DNA of 64,000 nucleotides from Paenibacillus senegalensis JC66 (GCF_000285515.1 NZ_HE610961.1:326099-390098); one strand, 5' to 3'; shown: positions 54,003 to 63,172, counted from the stretch's first letter. The notes: generated by a model not told the origin, from the letters alone. Numbers and translations are program-made.

Positions 54003-54947
54003 GTGAAGCTGCAGCCGGTCATTCCGTTCGAACCTGTAAAGACTGATCATGCCCCTGAAGGGGATCGCTGGATTGCCCAGATCAAATGGGACGGAGTCCG
54101 CATGCTGGCCTATTTGGACGAAGATAGCGAGGTCCGGCTGGTAAACCGGAGGCTTAATGATAAAACTGCGCAGTATCCGGAGCTGCTGGACGTTCGAAGC
54201 TACTGTGAGGCTTCTTCGGTCATTCTCGATGGGGAAGTGATTGCGCTTGATGATGGCAAGCCTTCCTTTCACAGGGTCATGAGTCGGGACCGCATGAGAC
54301 GGACACAGGGAATTCCCGAAGCTATGAAACGAATCCCTGTCGTGTACATGATTTTTGACATTCTCTATCTGAATGGGGAATGGATAACCCAGCTTCCTCT
54401 TTGGCAGAGGCAGCAGCATCTTGAACAAATTATCCGGCCAAATGCATCCGTACAGCTTGTTCCATCCGTAACGGAATACGAGCAATTATTTGCCATTACC
54501 GGACAGCATGGACTGGAGGGGGTCGTATACAAGGATCTCGACAGCTCTTACAGCATTGACGGCAAGGATGCCCGCTGGCAAAAGCATAAGCATTACCATG
54601 ACCTCTTCGCCATTGTAGGAGGCGTCACCAAGCGGGGCGGAATTGTTAACGCTTTGCTGCTCGGTCTTTATCATCAGGGGCAGTTATTGTATATAGGCCA
54701 TGCCGGAACCGGAAAGCTGAAAGCGGCAGACTGGCGGCTTATGACCGATCGGCTTGAGCCTTTCATCCTCGAACAAAAACCTTTCGCCAATACACCTGAG
54801 CGTCTGAACAATACCGTTTGGCTGAAGCCTGTTCTTACCGTAAGCATCCGCTATATGGAATGGACAAAAGACGGGGTGCTCCGCCAGCCTAGTATCCAAG
54901 GCTTTGTTCAAGTTGACCCGGAGGCATGCTCTTTCAGTCAGCTGTAA
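54003..54947 (+). CDS. ATP-dependent DNA ligase (LigD ligase domain, stand-alone)
   Basis: The nucleotidyltransferase motif I is IAQIKWDGVRMLAY near residue 30 (Lys nucleophile), followed by LDGEVIALD (motif III), MIFDILYLNGEWI (IIIa), GLEGVVYKDLDSSY (IV) and RWQKHKH (V), then an OB domain. The GTG start follows AAAGGAGG. At 314 residues it corresponds to the ligase module of LigD only. It is paired with ku and a separate polymerase gene, so NHEJ here uses split LigD functions. Confidence 0.93.
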   Translation: MKLQPVIPFEPVKTDHAPEGDRWIAQIKWDGVRMLAYLDEDSEVRLVNRRLNDKTAQYPELLDVRSYCEASSVILDGEVIALDDGKPSFHRVMSRDRMRRTQGIPEAMKRIPVVYMIFDILYLNGEWITQLPLWQRQQHLEQIIRPNASVQLVPSVTEYEQLFAITGQHGLEGVVYKDLDSSYSIDGKDARWQKHKHYHDLFAIVGGVTKRGGIVNALLLGLYHQGQLLYIGHAGTGKLKAADWRLMTDRLEPFILEQKPFANTPERLNNTVWLKPVLTVSIRYMEWTKDGVLRQPSIQGFVQVDPEACSFSQL

Positions 54948-55200
54948 AGCTCCGCCTGCCGCTTTTTTTAGGTGCCTGTGAGGCTTGCAAAGCCCATGGG
55001 GCACGCGGAACGGAGCCTGCGAACACATAAACCACCATCCCCAGTAGAGCAGCATCGCCCACGGATCTTATTTTCACTGCAGTAATCGTTCATAATTTGT
55101 TTCGCCCACAGTTAGGCTGTCGAATAGCTGTGAATGACATTGTGCAGGGAGCACCGGGGACAGCCAGCCTTAGCGGGGACCAATCAAGGGAGGGACAGAG

Positions 55201-56097
55201 TTGAAGACAAGCACAAAAAGTCAAGTCAAAGGAACAGTACATGTCGGCGGTTACGAAATTCAGGTGACGAATCCCGAGAAGCCGTTATGGCCCGCTGCGG
55301 GTGTGACTAAGCTGATTTATTTGCAAAAGCTGCTCGCCCTATCCCCTTATCTGCTCACCTATTGCCGAAACCGCTATTTAACGACAATTCGGTTTCCTCA
55401 TGGAATCTCTGACAAATCCTTTTATCAAAAAAACGCTCCTCAGCCCACCCCCGATTTCGTTAAGACCGCTGAGTTGAATGGAATTAATTACGTAGTGCTC
55501 GATTCCGTGCCCACCTTGCTATGGCTTGGCAATCTGGCCTGCCTGGAATTTCACCCTTCATTTCATTATATAGGGGACGAGAGTCCTGCCGAGTGGATAC
55601 TTGATATCGATCCGTCGGTAGATGAAGAGCCCCGGTTAATGGAGGCGGTCAAGCTGATTGGAGAGGTGCTGGATTCACTTAACATCGCCTCCGTCCCCAA
55701 AACGTCCGGGGCTTCCGGCGTGCAAATTTTTATCCCTATACAGCCTCGTTACAGCTTTTCCCAATTACGTAAAATAGGTGAATTCATCGCCCGTTATTTG
55801 GTGCAGAAGCACCCCCGGCTATTTACTATAGAACGCCTGAAAAAAAACCGCGGCACTCTTATTTACATCGACTATCTTCAGCACTGGCCCGGAAAAACAC
55901 TATCCGCCCCTTACACGCCGCGAGCCCGCGAACACGCGACTGTATCTACCCCTCTGCTGTGGGAAGAGGTTGCTCGAAACTGTGACATTAAAGCTTATAA
56001 TTTACTTACTATTGAAGAAAGGCTGGCCAAATACGGGGACTTAATTACGCGTGTTCCGCCACAAAATCTGGATCATGTTCTCCATTTCATCCCCTGA
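55201..56097 (+). CDS. LigD-type DNA polymerase/primase domain protein, stand-alone
   Basis: An archaeo-eukaryotic-primase-like polymerase domain of 298 residues: VTNPEKPLWPAAGVTKLIYL, the catalytic Asp pair in WILDIDPSVDE, KTSGASGVQIFIPI and TLIYIDYLQHWPGKT with the third Asp, and the usual AREHATVSTPLLWEEV. It fills gaps during end joining. The TTG start has GGGAGG eight bases ahead. It is 253 bases after the ligase gene. Confidence 0.93.
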   Translation: MKTSTKSQVKGTVHVGGYEIQVTNPEKPLWPAAGVTKLIYLQKLLALSPYLLTYCRNRYLTTIRFPHGISDKSFYQKNAPQPTPDFVKTAELNGINYVVLDSVPTLLWLGNLACLEFHPSFHYIGDESPAEWILDIDPSVDEEPRLMEAVKLIGEVLDSLNIASVPKTSGASGVQIFIPIQPRYSFSQLRKIGEFIARYLVQKHPRLFTIERLKKNRGTLIYIDYLQHWPGKTLSAPYTPRAREHATVSTPLLWEEVARNCDIKAYNLLTIEERLAKYGDLITRVPPQNLDHVLHFIP

Positions 56098-56186
56098 ACA
56101 AATCAATACCCTTGATGAATAACATTTGATGAATAACTCTAGATGAACAACCCTTGATGAACAACCCTAGATGAATAAAGTTAATT
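56098..56186. repeat. short tandem repeat
   Basis: The word (CTTGATGAATAAC / CTAGATGAACAAC) recurs about five times, 15-16 bp apart, between the polymerase stop and the LysR remnant. Confidence 0.7.
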
Positions 56187-56481
56187 TGATGAGTGGACGC
56201 TCGAAAATGGTGTTCATTTCGATCAGGTGATGGAGGTTTCGGCCACCGAAACGATGAAGGAAGCGGTGCGGAACGGAATCGGTCAAGCCATCATGTCGCA
56301 TAGAAGCTGCCAGCGGGAAGTACAGAGCGGGCTGCTGGCAGGCAAAACGCTTCCCAATTTTCCTGCCAAGCGCTATATTTATCTTGTCTACCGCAAAAAC
56401 AAGGTGCTCACTCCGGTAGTAAAGGCTTTTATCCAGGAAGTTCGCGCTATGTCCCAAAAGGAGGATCAATCACCACAATGA
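56187..56481 (+). pseudogene. LysR-family regulator, C-terminal remnant
   Basis: The frame from about 56187 reads DEWTLENGVHFDQVMEVSAT, then ETMKEAVRNGIGQAIMSHRS and YIYLVYRKNKVLTPVVKAFI. This is the end of a LysR substrate-binding domain. The helix-turn-helix and most of the effector domain are missing, replaced by short repeats. The stop overlaps the start of the CYTH gene by four bases. It should be inactive. Confidence 0.82.
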
Positions 56482-56969
56482 CAACTGAAATCGAAAGAAA
56501 GTTTCGCATGCCGGATGACTGGAAAACACACCTTCAGGAATGGCAGGTTGCCATCACCAGCGTTATGAAGATCGAGCAAACTTATCTTGCATTGGGTTTA
56601 AATGAAGAAATTCGTGTAAGAAGGATTACGCAGCTCCCAAAAGGTGAAGTTACCTATACCCATACATATAAAAGCGGAAGCGGGTTGAAAAAACAAGAAA
56701 TCGAATATCCGATTTCGGCAGATCTGTACGCTCAACTCCTAGAGCGGGATAAGCTGCGTCTTTTGATCAAGCACCGTTTCGTTGCCTCTTGGGATGGATA
56801 CAGACTGGAGATCGATACCTATGATCAGTTTGCCTTGTCCGTTGTAGAGGTGGAATTCGAAAGTGAGGATGAAGCCTTAGCCTTCCATCCCCCCTACTGG
56901 TTTGGCGAGGAGCTGGATCAGACTTTTGAATATAGCAATAAGGTCTTATGGAAAAAAACACAGGAGTAA
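56478..56969 (+). CDS. CYTH-domain protein
   Basis: A 163-residue CYTH fold (triphosphate tunnel metalloenzyme): the ExExK motif TEIERKF at the start, IRVRRI, and YRLEIDTYDQFALSVVEVEFES with paired acidic residues. Such proteins hydrolyse or cyclise triphosphate compounds (inorganic triphosphate, thiamine triphosphate, ATP). Start ATG 56478 follows AAAGGAGG in the LysR remnant. The substrate is unknown. Confidence 0.9.
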   Translation: MTTEIERKFRMPDDWKTHLQEWQVAITSVMKIEQTYLALGLNEEIRVRRITQLPKGEVTYTHTYKSGSGLKKQEIEYPISADLYAQLLERDKLRLLIKHRFVASWDGYRLEIDTYDQFALSVVEVEFESEDEALAFHPPYWFGEELDQTFEYSNKVLWKKTQE

Positions 56970-56994
56970 ACGCAAAATTTCCTGTTTGGCTCAT

Positions 56995-57145
56995 GAAACA
57001 TCTTCCCGGCATAACAAACCACGGGTCCACGGAAGCATTTTTCTCAGCACAACAAACTGCGGCCATGGAAGTATTTTCCCAGTATAACAAACCGCGGGAC
57101 CACGGAAGTATTTTCCCCAGTATAACGAACCGCGGGGCCATGGAA
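56995..57145. repeat. tandem repeat of 35-38 bp, about four units
   Basis: Units of the form ATAACAAACCGCGGGACCAC and GGAAGTATTTTCCCCAGT. Each carries a small palindrome (CCGCGG or CCACGG/CCATGG). It ends in a hairpin with CCCGTG...CACGGG that may terminate the CYTH transcript. Confidence 0.75.
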
Positions 57146-57225
57146 AAAGACCCGTGATGTTCCACGGGCCTTTAGTACTGAATGTTTTAAATGCCAGGCA
57201 TTTTGTTGGATTAATAGCTCGGGTA

Positions 57226-57834
57226 TTATTGTCCTGCTTTTACCCAGCTTGCCACTTGAACTGTACGCTTAGCTTGATGCTCAACAGCAGCACGTACATC
57301 TTCTACCATTTTTCCATCTTGGCCTTGGGTAACACTGGTTCCATAAGGATTACCGCCCGCTCCGAAGATTACCGGGTCTGTATAGCCCGGAGCGGCTACG
57401 ATGGCCCCCCAATGATACATAGTCGTGTACAGGGACAAGATTGTCGCTTCTTGACCGCCATGCGCATTGGAAGCCGAGGACATGGCGCTAACAACTTTGT
57501 TGGCCAGCTTGCCCTGAGCCCACAATCCGCCTTGCGTATCCAGAAATTGCTTCATTTGGGAAGGCACGTTACCGAAGCGGGTAGGGACACTGAAAATGAT
57601 CGCATCTGCCCACTCCAGATCATCCGAAGTAGCTGTAGGCACATCCTGGGTCGCTTCAACATGGGCTTTCCATGCAGGGTTGCTGTTAATAGCTTCCTGG
57701 GGGGCCAGTTCCGCTACTTTTAGCAGCTTAACCTCTGCACCTGCCGCTTCAGCACCTTCCTTGGCCCATTGAGCCAATTGATAGTTAGTTCCTGTAGAAC
57801 TGTAGTAAATAACGGCTAACTTGATTTTAGACAT
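57226..57834 (-). CDS. wrbA: NAD(P)H:quinone oxidoreductase WrbA-like flavoprotein
   Basis: A flavodoxin-like protein of 202 residues: AVIYYSSTGTNYQLAQWAKE (FMN phosphate loop), WADAIIFSVPTRFGNVPSQM, and the late GNPYGTS. It reduces quinones by two electrons and protects against quinone stress. Start ATG 57834 follows AAAAGGAGAG. An inverted repeat about 50 bases upstream matches the mhqR operator, so it is probably repressed by the adjacent MarR-type regulator. Confidence 0.95.
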   Translation of the reverse strand: MSKIKLAVIYYSSTGTNYQLAQWAKEGAEAAGAEVKLLKVAELAPQEAINSNPAWKAHVEATQDVPTATSDDLEWADAIIFSVPTRFGNVPSQMKQFLDTQGGLWAQGKLANKVVSAMSSASNAHGGQEATILSLYTTMYHWGAIVAAPGYTDPVIFGAGGNPYGTSVTQGQDGKMVEDVRAAVEHQAKRTVQVASWVKAGQ

Positions 57835-57880
57835 GGTACACTTCTCTCCTTTTACTATAGATGGTTATATATTGCCCAAT

Positions 57881-57898
57881 TACCTCGTATTCGAGACA
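57881..57898. promoter_or_regulatory. MhqR-type operator upstream of wrbA
   Basis: TACCTCGTA-TTCGAGACA, an imperfect inverted repeat with 14 of 18 bases matching the perfect site before mhqR. Its position 47 bases upstream of the wrbA start suits repression. Confidence 0.75.
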
Positions 57899-57959
57899 AT
57901 TGGTGAAAAAAAACAGTATTTTTCCCCTATTGTTGTCCCAGCTAGTTTAAGGCGTCTAG

Positions 57960-58150
57960 CGGCCAAACCACTGCCTTGTCGATGCTGCTAATACCGCCAT
58001 AACTCGCCGCTGTCACATGCCGTCAAGGATAACACTGTACACGCCGTCGTCCCTTGCCTCCTTACTTGCCACCATCATGCCGCCGCACACACTACCGTCC
58101 CACGCCACCGCTTACTCTGGCTGTACATGCCGCCTCTCATACCGCAGCAT
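57960..58150. repeat. GCCGC-rich degenerate repeats between wrbA and mhqR
   Basis: Words such as CATGCCG and CGCCGTC recur at irregular spacing with no fixed unit. No gene is supported. Confidence 0.4.
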
Positions 58151-58243
58151 CTTAAGTAAAGCAAACCCGCCTGCCGTCTTTGGACAGTCTATTGGCGGAA
58201 AGGCGGGCTAAGCCAGTAGCTATGCCTAGCTTACCGTTATACT

Positions 58244-58699
58244 TCACTGCCCTTGAGCGTGGATGCCCATTGTTTTCAACAAGCGGATCATCGTCTGCTT
58301 CTCTTCCCCACTCAAGCATGAAAACATCGATTGGATGGTTTCCCGGTGACGGGGGAAAATCTCCTGCATCAGCTTCGAACCTTCTTCCGTAATTACCGCA
58401 TATGTAACTCTGCGGTCGTTTGGGCACATTTTGCGCTTGAGCAGGCTCTTCTTCTCCAACTGGTCGACCACGTAAGTGGTGCTTCCGCTAGCAAGCAATA
58501 TTTTCTTGCCGATATGCTGAATTGGCTGTTCCCCTTTATGAAATAACAGCTCTAAAACAGCAAATTCCGTCATGTTCAGTCCGTACTGCTGAATATCCCG
58601 CTTCAAGCGGTCTGCAACTGAACGGTGAGCGCGTGTTAATACGATAAGCAGCTTTAGTGAAAGGTCATCCTGGGCATCATGGCTAGGAGAGCGGGTCAT
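58244..58699 (-). CDS. mhqR: MarR-family quinone-sensing repressor, MhqR-like
   Basis: A 151-residue winged-helix protein. The MarR core includes LNMTEFAVLELLFHKGEQPI, the recognition region ILLASGSTTYVVDQLEKKSL and CPNDRRVTYAVITEEG, closely like MhqR of B. subtilis. It probably releases DNA when modified by quinones. A perfect 20-bp palindrome 41 bases before its start matches the published MhqR operator as I recall it, so it is autoregulated and likely controls wrbA. Confidence 0.88.
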   Translation of the reverse strand: MTRSPSHDAQDDLSLKLLIVLTRAHRSVADRLKRDIQQYGLNMTEFAVLELLFHKGEQPIQHIGKKILLASGSTTYVVDQLEKKSLLKRKMCPNDRRVTYAVITEEGSKLMQEIFPRHRETIQSMFSCLSGEEKQTMIRLLKTMGIHAQGQ

Positions 58700-58739
58700 A
58701 GGGCATCAAATCCTTACTTCATTGTCTGGCTGTTGCTAT

Positions 58740-58759
58740 TTATCTCGAATTCGAGATAA
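58740..58759. promoter_or_regulatory. MhqR operator, perfect 20-bp palindrome
   Basis: TTATCTCGAATTCGAGATAA is perfectly self-complementary. It lies just upstream of mhqR and resembles the known operator core ATCTCGAATTCGAGAT. Confidence 0.9.
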
Positions 58760-59008
58760 TGATATCAATAATAGGCTCTAGCTGTCAAGTCTCCTCTACT
58801 TCAAATCATTCTTGACAAACGTTTGAGCTATTGATTATTATGGTGTTTCTGACTCACTTTTTGAGTTCAACATTTTTTACATAGTCCGAATCAAAAATGT
58901 TTGGTTATGGCGCGACGATTTGCAGGCAATTGCAGGGGCGTATTGAAACTCGTTAATAGCATTTTGGGAGTTTGTAGTATGCAGTCCATTAGCAAATACA
59001 GGTTCAGC

Positions 59009-59170
59009 TCGTTGTTTGCAGCCTGTTTCAAATTCTAACGATCGCTGCGGTCCTTATTTGAGCAAAATCAGGATGTTAAAAATTGTAATGCTTGCCATGG
59101 TCCTTATTTTGCTCAGTTCGCGGTTTTTTGGGCTTTTTGTCACAAATATAAGAGCGAGGGCGAGGCTTTA
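59009..59170 (+). repeat. dispersed palindromic intergenic element, copy 3 (short)
   Basis: The same order as copy 2: GTTTGCAGCCTG block, TAACGATCGCTGCGGTCCTT, a diverged second unit, TGGGCTTTTTGTCAC centre and one inverted unit ending GGCTTTA at 59170. The last inverted unit is missing. Confidence 0.8.
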
Positions 59171-59827
59171 GCGTAAAACATCGCAGTACATACATCCCGC
59201 AATAGATGGTGCAATACCCCGTCGCCCTGCTCTTACCGTGAGAACACAGTAATGCAGTACATTGCGTAATCCTGCAATACTTCTCGTGCAACACATCTTA
59301 AGGCCCATCGCAGCAAATCGCATAACCGCCGGGCAGCACATTGCAGGCCGCTTCGCGACCTTGCGATGGCCTCTTGCTGTTCTTACAACAAATTTCGCTT
59401 GGCAACTGTAGATCAACTCTGGATATGTCTGATAAATAAGGTCCACATTTGTTTGCTTCATAACGACTCCATAGCTCTAAGGCACTTTTCATCACACTTC
59501 AAAAACATAAAGTTATCTCATTTTATCTCATTCTATAGTCTATCTACCGTATTCTTTCTTACGAACGAGCTCTTTGCATTCATATCGCTTATATTCATTC
59601 GTTTCCTTGTATTCAGTCATTTACTTTCATTTGCTCATGCTGCTCAGCCCTATTTTTGTATGTAGTCATGTCGCTTAGATTGATCTATGTCCTTCTATAT
59701 GAGCCACATTGCTTTATACTGCCTTCTTTTGTTTGAGCTTGCCGATTGTAAGCCTACTGTGCATGCTCTTTTTAGCTTCCTTACCTTTTGACAGGCTCAA
59801 CTTTATTCAGGACGATCATCCATCGCG

Positions 59828-59943
59828 AACATTAAAAAAGTAACTTTGAGCTTACCTGCAAGGCTAACATTAAAAAAAGTAACTTTGGACGAACCTGCAA
59901 GGCTACCGTTAAGAAGGTAATTTTTGGGCGCACTGCAATGGCT
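59828..59943. repeat. 39-bp tandem repeat, three units
   Basis: Units AACATTAAAAAAGTAACTTT plus TGCAAGGCT-type tails of 38, 39 and 39 bp. The third unit is more diverged. Confidence 0.8.
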
Positions 59944-60016
59944 CAGTTTTTTATTGCTCCCTTTATGCTTACTTATAGCTACCCTGATACCCGTCAACTA
60001 TGCCGCTCATTTCCAC

Positions 60017-60062
60017 CGAAAAGGCCATTTCAAAAAGTCCTTTTCGAGCTGGCCTATTTTTT
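60017..60062 (+). promoter_or_regulatory. possible attenuator in the helD leader
   Basis: CGAAAAGG (60017-60024) pairs with CCTTTTCG (60039-60046). Alternatively AGGCCA (60022-60027) pairs with TGGCCT (60050-60055), directly followed by A and T7. The two hairpins share AGG and exclude each other. The helD ribosome site follows. Confidence 0.45.
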
Positions 60063-60086
60063 TGATTCCCAAAGGAGGTAACTGAT

Positions 60087-62252
60087 ATGGAAGCATCCCG
60101 TCAAAGTGCCTATCAAGAGGAACTTAACCACCTAAAGCTTACCGTGGAACGATTGCAAACCCAACTTCAGGAACTGGAAGCAATACCGATTTATCACGGC
60201 TATGATTTAGCCGAGCAATCGCTGGAAGCGATGCGGCAGGCCCGGCGTGAAAGACTCTCTAAATCTTTGATCGAACCGTATTTTGGCCGGCTGGATTTTG
60301 AAGCCTCCGGTGAACAGCGGCAAGCGCTTTATCTCGGCAAACACGGAGCGGAAAACGAGGAGACCGGGGAGCTGCTCGTTATAGATTGGCGCGCTCCGGT
60401 AGCAAGCTTATTTTATTCCTTTACCGGCGGGGAGGAAACTGCCGTCTACGACTCACCTGATGGCGAAGTTAGCGGAACCGTTTATTTGAAAAGAAATCTT
60501 GTCATACGCCAGCAAGAGCTGCAGCGCGTTGTAGACACCTATGTCAAAGGCAGCGACCAACTGCCTGTAGCAGATGAATTTCTCTTGTACCGACTCGGCG
60601 AAAACAAGGATAACCGCCTGCGGGATATCGTTTCTACGATTCAGTCGGAGCAGGACCGTATTATTCGTGCGGCCAAAAACTCAGCGCTTGTCATTCAAGG
60701 AGTGGCCGGAAGCGGCAAAACGACAGTTGCCCTCCATCGACTCGCATTTTTGCTCTACCAGTACCGTGAACAGGTTCGTGCCGAAAAAATGATCATCTTC
60801 GCTCCTAACCGGATGTTCCTCGATTACATATCCGGCGTGCTTCCCGAGCTTGGAGTAGGCGATATTCAGCAGACCACCTTTACCGATTGGGCACTCGATT
60901 TGCTGGAACATGATGTCAAGCCTGCACCACAGGAGACTACTTATTCCTATTGGTTTGGCTCCGGGGCAAAACAGGCAGCAATGGATGCGGAAGTCCCCGG
61001 CCGTTACAAGGGCTCCACCGCTTTTATGAGCTTGCTTGATGAGCTGCTGACTTATTATGAAGACCATCATCTGCCTGAAAACGACTTCGAGCCTTACGAG
61101 GACGCCGTGTTATCTGCGGAAACTATTCATCAGTGGTATAAAGTCGATAATCGCCACTACCCGTTGGCTAAACGCAGGGAGAAAACACTCGCCAGAATCA
61201 AACGGTGGCTGGAAATGCAGCTGGATACGATCGCGGATCCCAAACGCAAAAAAGAACAGAGAAAAGCCGCCATGTCACGGCTAAGAACTTATCAGAAAGG
61301 CTGGCTTGACCCTAGTCCTTTGCAATTTTATACCCAGCTGTTTATGCCGGCCAAGAGGACTTTGCCGCTGCCTGAACAGCTTTTGGCGCAAATCCCTGCG
61401 GCGATTCAGGAAGAAAGCGCCCGGCGCCTGAAGAAAAAAGAAGTTCTTTGGGAAGATTTAGCCCCATTGGTACATATCCGTAACCGGTTCAATGGTATGG
61501 ATCGCTCCATGATGTTCGATCATGTCGTAATCGATGAGGCTCAAGACTTCTCCCCTTTCCAGATCTCCCTGCTCAAGCAGTATACTCCGAGCGGGTCGTT
61601 CACTATTTTGGGGGATTTGTCTCAAGGTATCCATGCTTATCAGGGAATTACGAGCTGGGATGAGTTTTTACATGAATTCGATCCGGAAAAATCCGCTTAC
61701 TTTCAATTGGAACGCAGCTACCGGTCAACGATGGAGATTATTTATTTTGCCAACTCCATTTTAAAGGCCAGCGGTATTCCTTTTCTTGAAGCGGTTCCTG
61801 TATTTCGCAGCGGCGATAAAGTTAAACAGCTCCCGCTCCCGCCGGGACAAACCGGTCAAGCACTGCCTAACATATTAGCTCAATTAGAGAGCAACCATAC
61901 CTTGCAAACCATTGCCGTCCTTACAAGAGATGACAAGCGCAGCAGGGAGATTCATCGTATGCTGGCTGAGGCGGGTATTGAGGCGGCCCTGCTCCATGCG
62001 GGATTGAACGAATATGAGGGCGGGTTGTCGGTTCTTCCTGTTTATTTGGCCAAAGGCCTGGAATTTGACGCGGCCATTATTGTTGACGTGGACGACAACC
62101 GTTACACCGCCAATGCCCTGGATGCCAAACTGCTTTATGTCGGGGCTACACGCGCCCTGCACGCACTATGGGTCGTATATGAGGGAGTTCCTTCTCCACT
62201 GCTTAGTAAAGCCGAGGAATCGTTTTTCATCACGGAGAATATTACAGGGTAA
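60087..62252 (+). CDS. helD: RNA polymerase recycling motor HelD (UvrD-like ATPase)
   Basis: A 721-residue superfamily 1 helicase-like protein with the HelD layout: N-terminal coiled coil (RQSAYQEELNHLKLTVERLQ), YFGRLDF and VIDWRAPVASLFY near residue 100, Walker A VIQGVAGSGKTTVALHRLA near 208, Walker B VIDEAQDFSPFQ near 480, and late LAKGLEFDAAIIVD and YVGATRALHALW. It removes stalled RNA polymerase from DNA. Start ATG 60087 follows AAAGGAGG. Confidence 0.93.
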   Translation: MEASRQSAYQEELNHLKLTVERLQTQLQELEAIPIYHGYDLAEQSLEAMRQARRERLSKSLIEPYFGRLDFEASGEQRQALYLGKHGAENEETGELLVIDWRAPVASLFYSFTGGEETAVYDSPDGEVSGTVYLKRNLVIRQQELQRVVDTYVKGSDQLPVADEFLLYRLGENKDNRLRDIVSTIQSEQDRIIRAAKNSALVIQGVAGSGKTTVALHRLAFLLYQYREQVRAEKMIIFAPNRMFLDYISGVLPELGVGDIQQTTFTDWALDLLEHDVKPAPQETTYSYWFGSGAKQAAMDAEVPGRYKGSTAFMSLLDELLTYYEDHHLPENDFEPYEDAVLSAETIHQWYKVDNRHYPLAKRREKTLARIKRWLEMQLDTIADPKRKKEQRKAAMSRLRTYQKGWLDPSPLQFYTQLFMPAKRTLPLPEQLLAQIPAAIQEESARRLKKKEVLWEDLAPLVHIRNRFNGMDRSMMFDHVVIDEAQDFSPFQISLLKQYTPSGSFTILGDLSQGIHAYQGITSWDEFLHEFDPEKSAYFQLERSYRSTMEIIYFANSILKASGIPFLEAVPVFRSGDKVKQLPLPPGQTGQALPNILAQLESNHTLQTIAVLTRDDKRSREIHRMLAEAGIEAALLHAGLNEYEGGLSVLPVYLAKGLEFDAAIIVDVDDNRYTANALDAKLLYVGATRALHALWVVYEGVPSPLLSKAEESFFITENITG

Positions 62253-62398
62253 TTGCTAAAAAAGGCCGCTCGCAGGTTCGTTCTTGTTAAAAAAGAGCCG
62301 TTCGCAGCATTTTTACATGTAAGTCAACCGACCTCCGCTCCATTTAGCGAAACAAAGCAGCACTGTGCAATGGGGGCTGCGCATAGTGTAGGCAAAGT

Positions 62399-62854
62399 TT
62401 ATGGCACCGTTGTTAATTCACCGCCGATAATAGAACCGGACACGCCCCCGTCTCTTGCATCAACGGGCTGTAATCCGCCGGTGCCGCTGGACGCAATCGT
62501 TAACACAATATAACCTGCAATAAACAGGAACGACAAAAACGCAATCACAGACGGCCGCTCTTCCTTCTCTAATTCCTGTCCCATGGCCCGTTCTTCCTCT
62601 GGGCCATCTAGATGTCCAGCTTCATGAAGCCTCGGCGGGTCAAGGACAGCTTTCTCATGCATAGGGCCATTCTCTGTCACAGCGGCAGAAGATGGAAACA
62701 GCCCGGCCTGAGAGAATCGGGTTTCCTCCTCTACTGTTTGAGATACCCGGGGTGCATCCTCCCTTAGGCCTGGCAGGGAATTCCATTCTGCCTGGACATT
62801 TTGCTGTTCCGGATTATGGGGATGATCCGCGGATTCCGTTCGCTTGTTATCCAT
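62399..62854 (-). CDS. hypothetical tail-anchored-like membrane protein
   Basis: A 151-residue protein: about 100 hydrophilic, acidic and Pro-rich residues, then one transmembrane helix (VIAFLSFLFIAGYIVLTIAS) and a short Gly-rich tail (GGVSGSIIGGELTTVP). The start is ATG 62854 with AGGAGAG ahead. No domain was recognised. It is transcribed alone, convergent with helD. Confidence 0.65.
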   Translation of the reverse strand: MDNKRTESADHPHNPEQQNVQAEWNSLPGLREDAPRVSQTVEEETRFSQAGLFPSSAAVTENGPMHEKAVLDPPRLHEAGHLDGPEEERAMGQELEKEERPSVIAFLSFLFIAGYIVLTIASSGTGGLQPVDARDGGVSGSIIGGELTTVP

Positions 62855-63114
62855 TCTTTAACTCTCCTAACCATTCATCAGATATAGGCTTAGGATGGTT
62901 AAATATGGGTGCTTTTATACTCCCTGGCTGCTAATTATCGCGCTATTATTGGCTAATTGGCATACCTTTATAGAGGAAAATCAAGGTTGGCTGACATTCG
63001 CAAAAATCTGATTAGCCAGAGGAAAGCAGGCTGGAGCGTTAAATTATAATTAAATTTCCCCTAGTCTATAACTGCCTAATCGGCTATACTGGATTATGTT
63101 GGAATATTTTAGAA
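62855..63114. other. gap
   Basis: No gene is supported between the hypothetical membrane protein start and the next terminator. Confidence 0.4.
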
Positions 63115-63150
63115 ACAAAAAGCCGAGCTCCACTTAAGAAGCCCGGCGAG
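63115..63150 (-). terminator. terminator of the solute-binding protein gene
   Basis: On the minus strand GCCGGGCTT...AGCTCGGC is followed by T5. It lies about 25 bases after the stop at 63173. Confidence 0.75.
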
Positions 63151-63172
63151 TCGGTAAGTCGTTAATTATTGT

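Larger units (their letters stand above)
58760..60016. other. 1.26-kb gap between mhqR and helD
   Basis: No gene is supported. It contains dispersed element copy 3 (59009-59170) and a 39-bp triple repeat (59828-59943). Confidence 0.65.

Noticed and set aside
59828-59943. CRISPR array
   Set aside because: The 39-bp units are contiguous with no unique spacers. The same holds for the repeats at 40.4, 52.7 and 57.0 kb. No cas genes are present.
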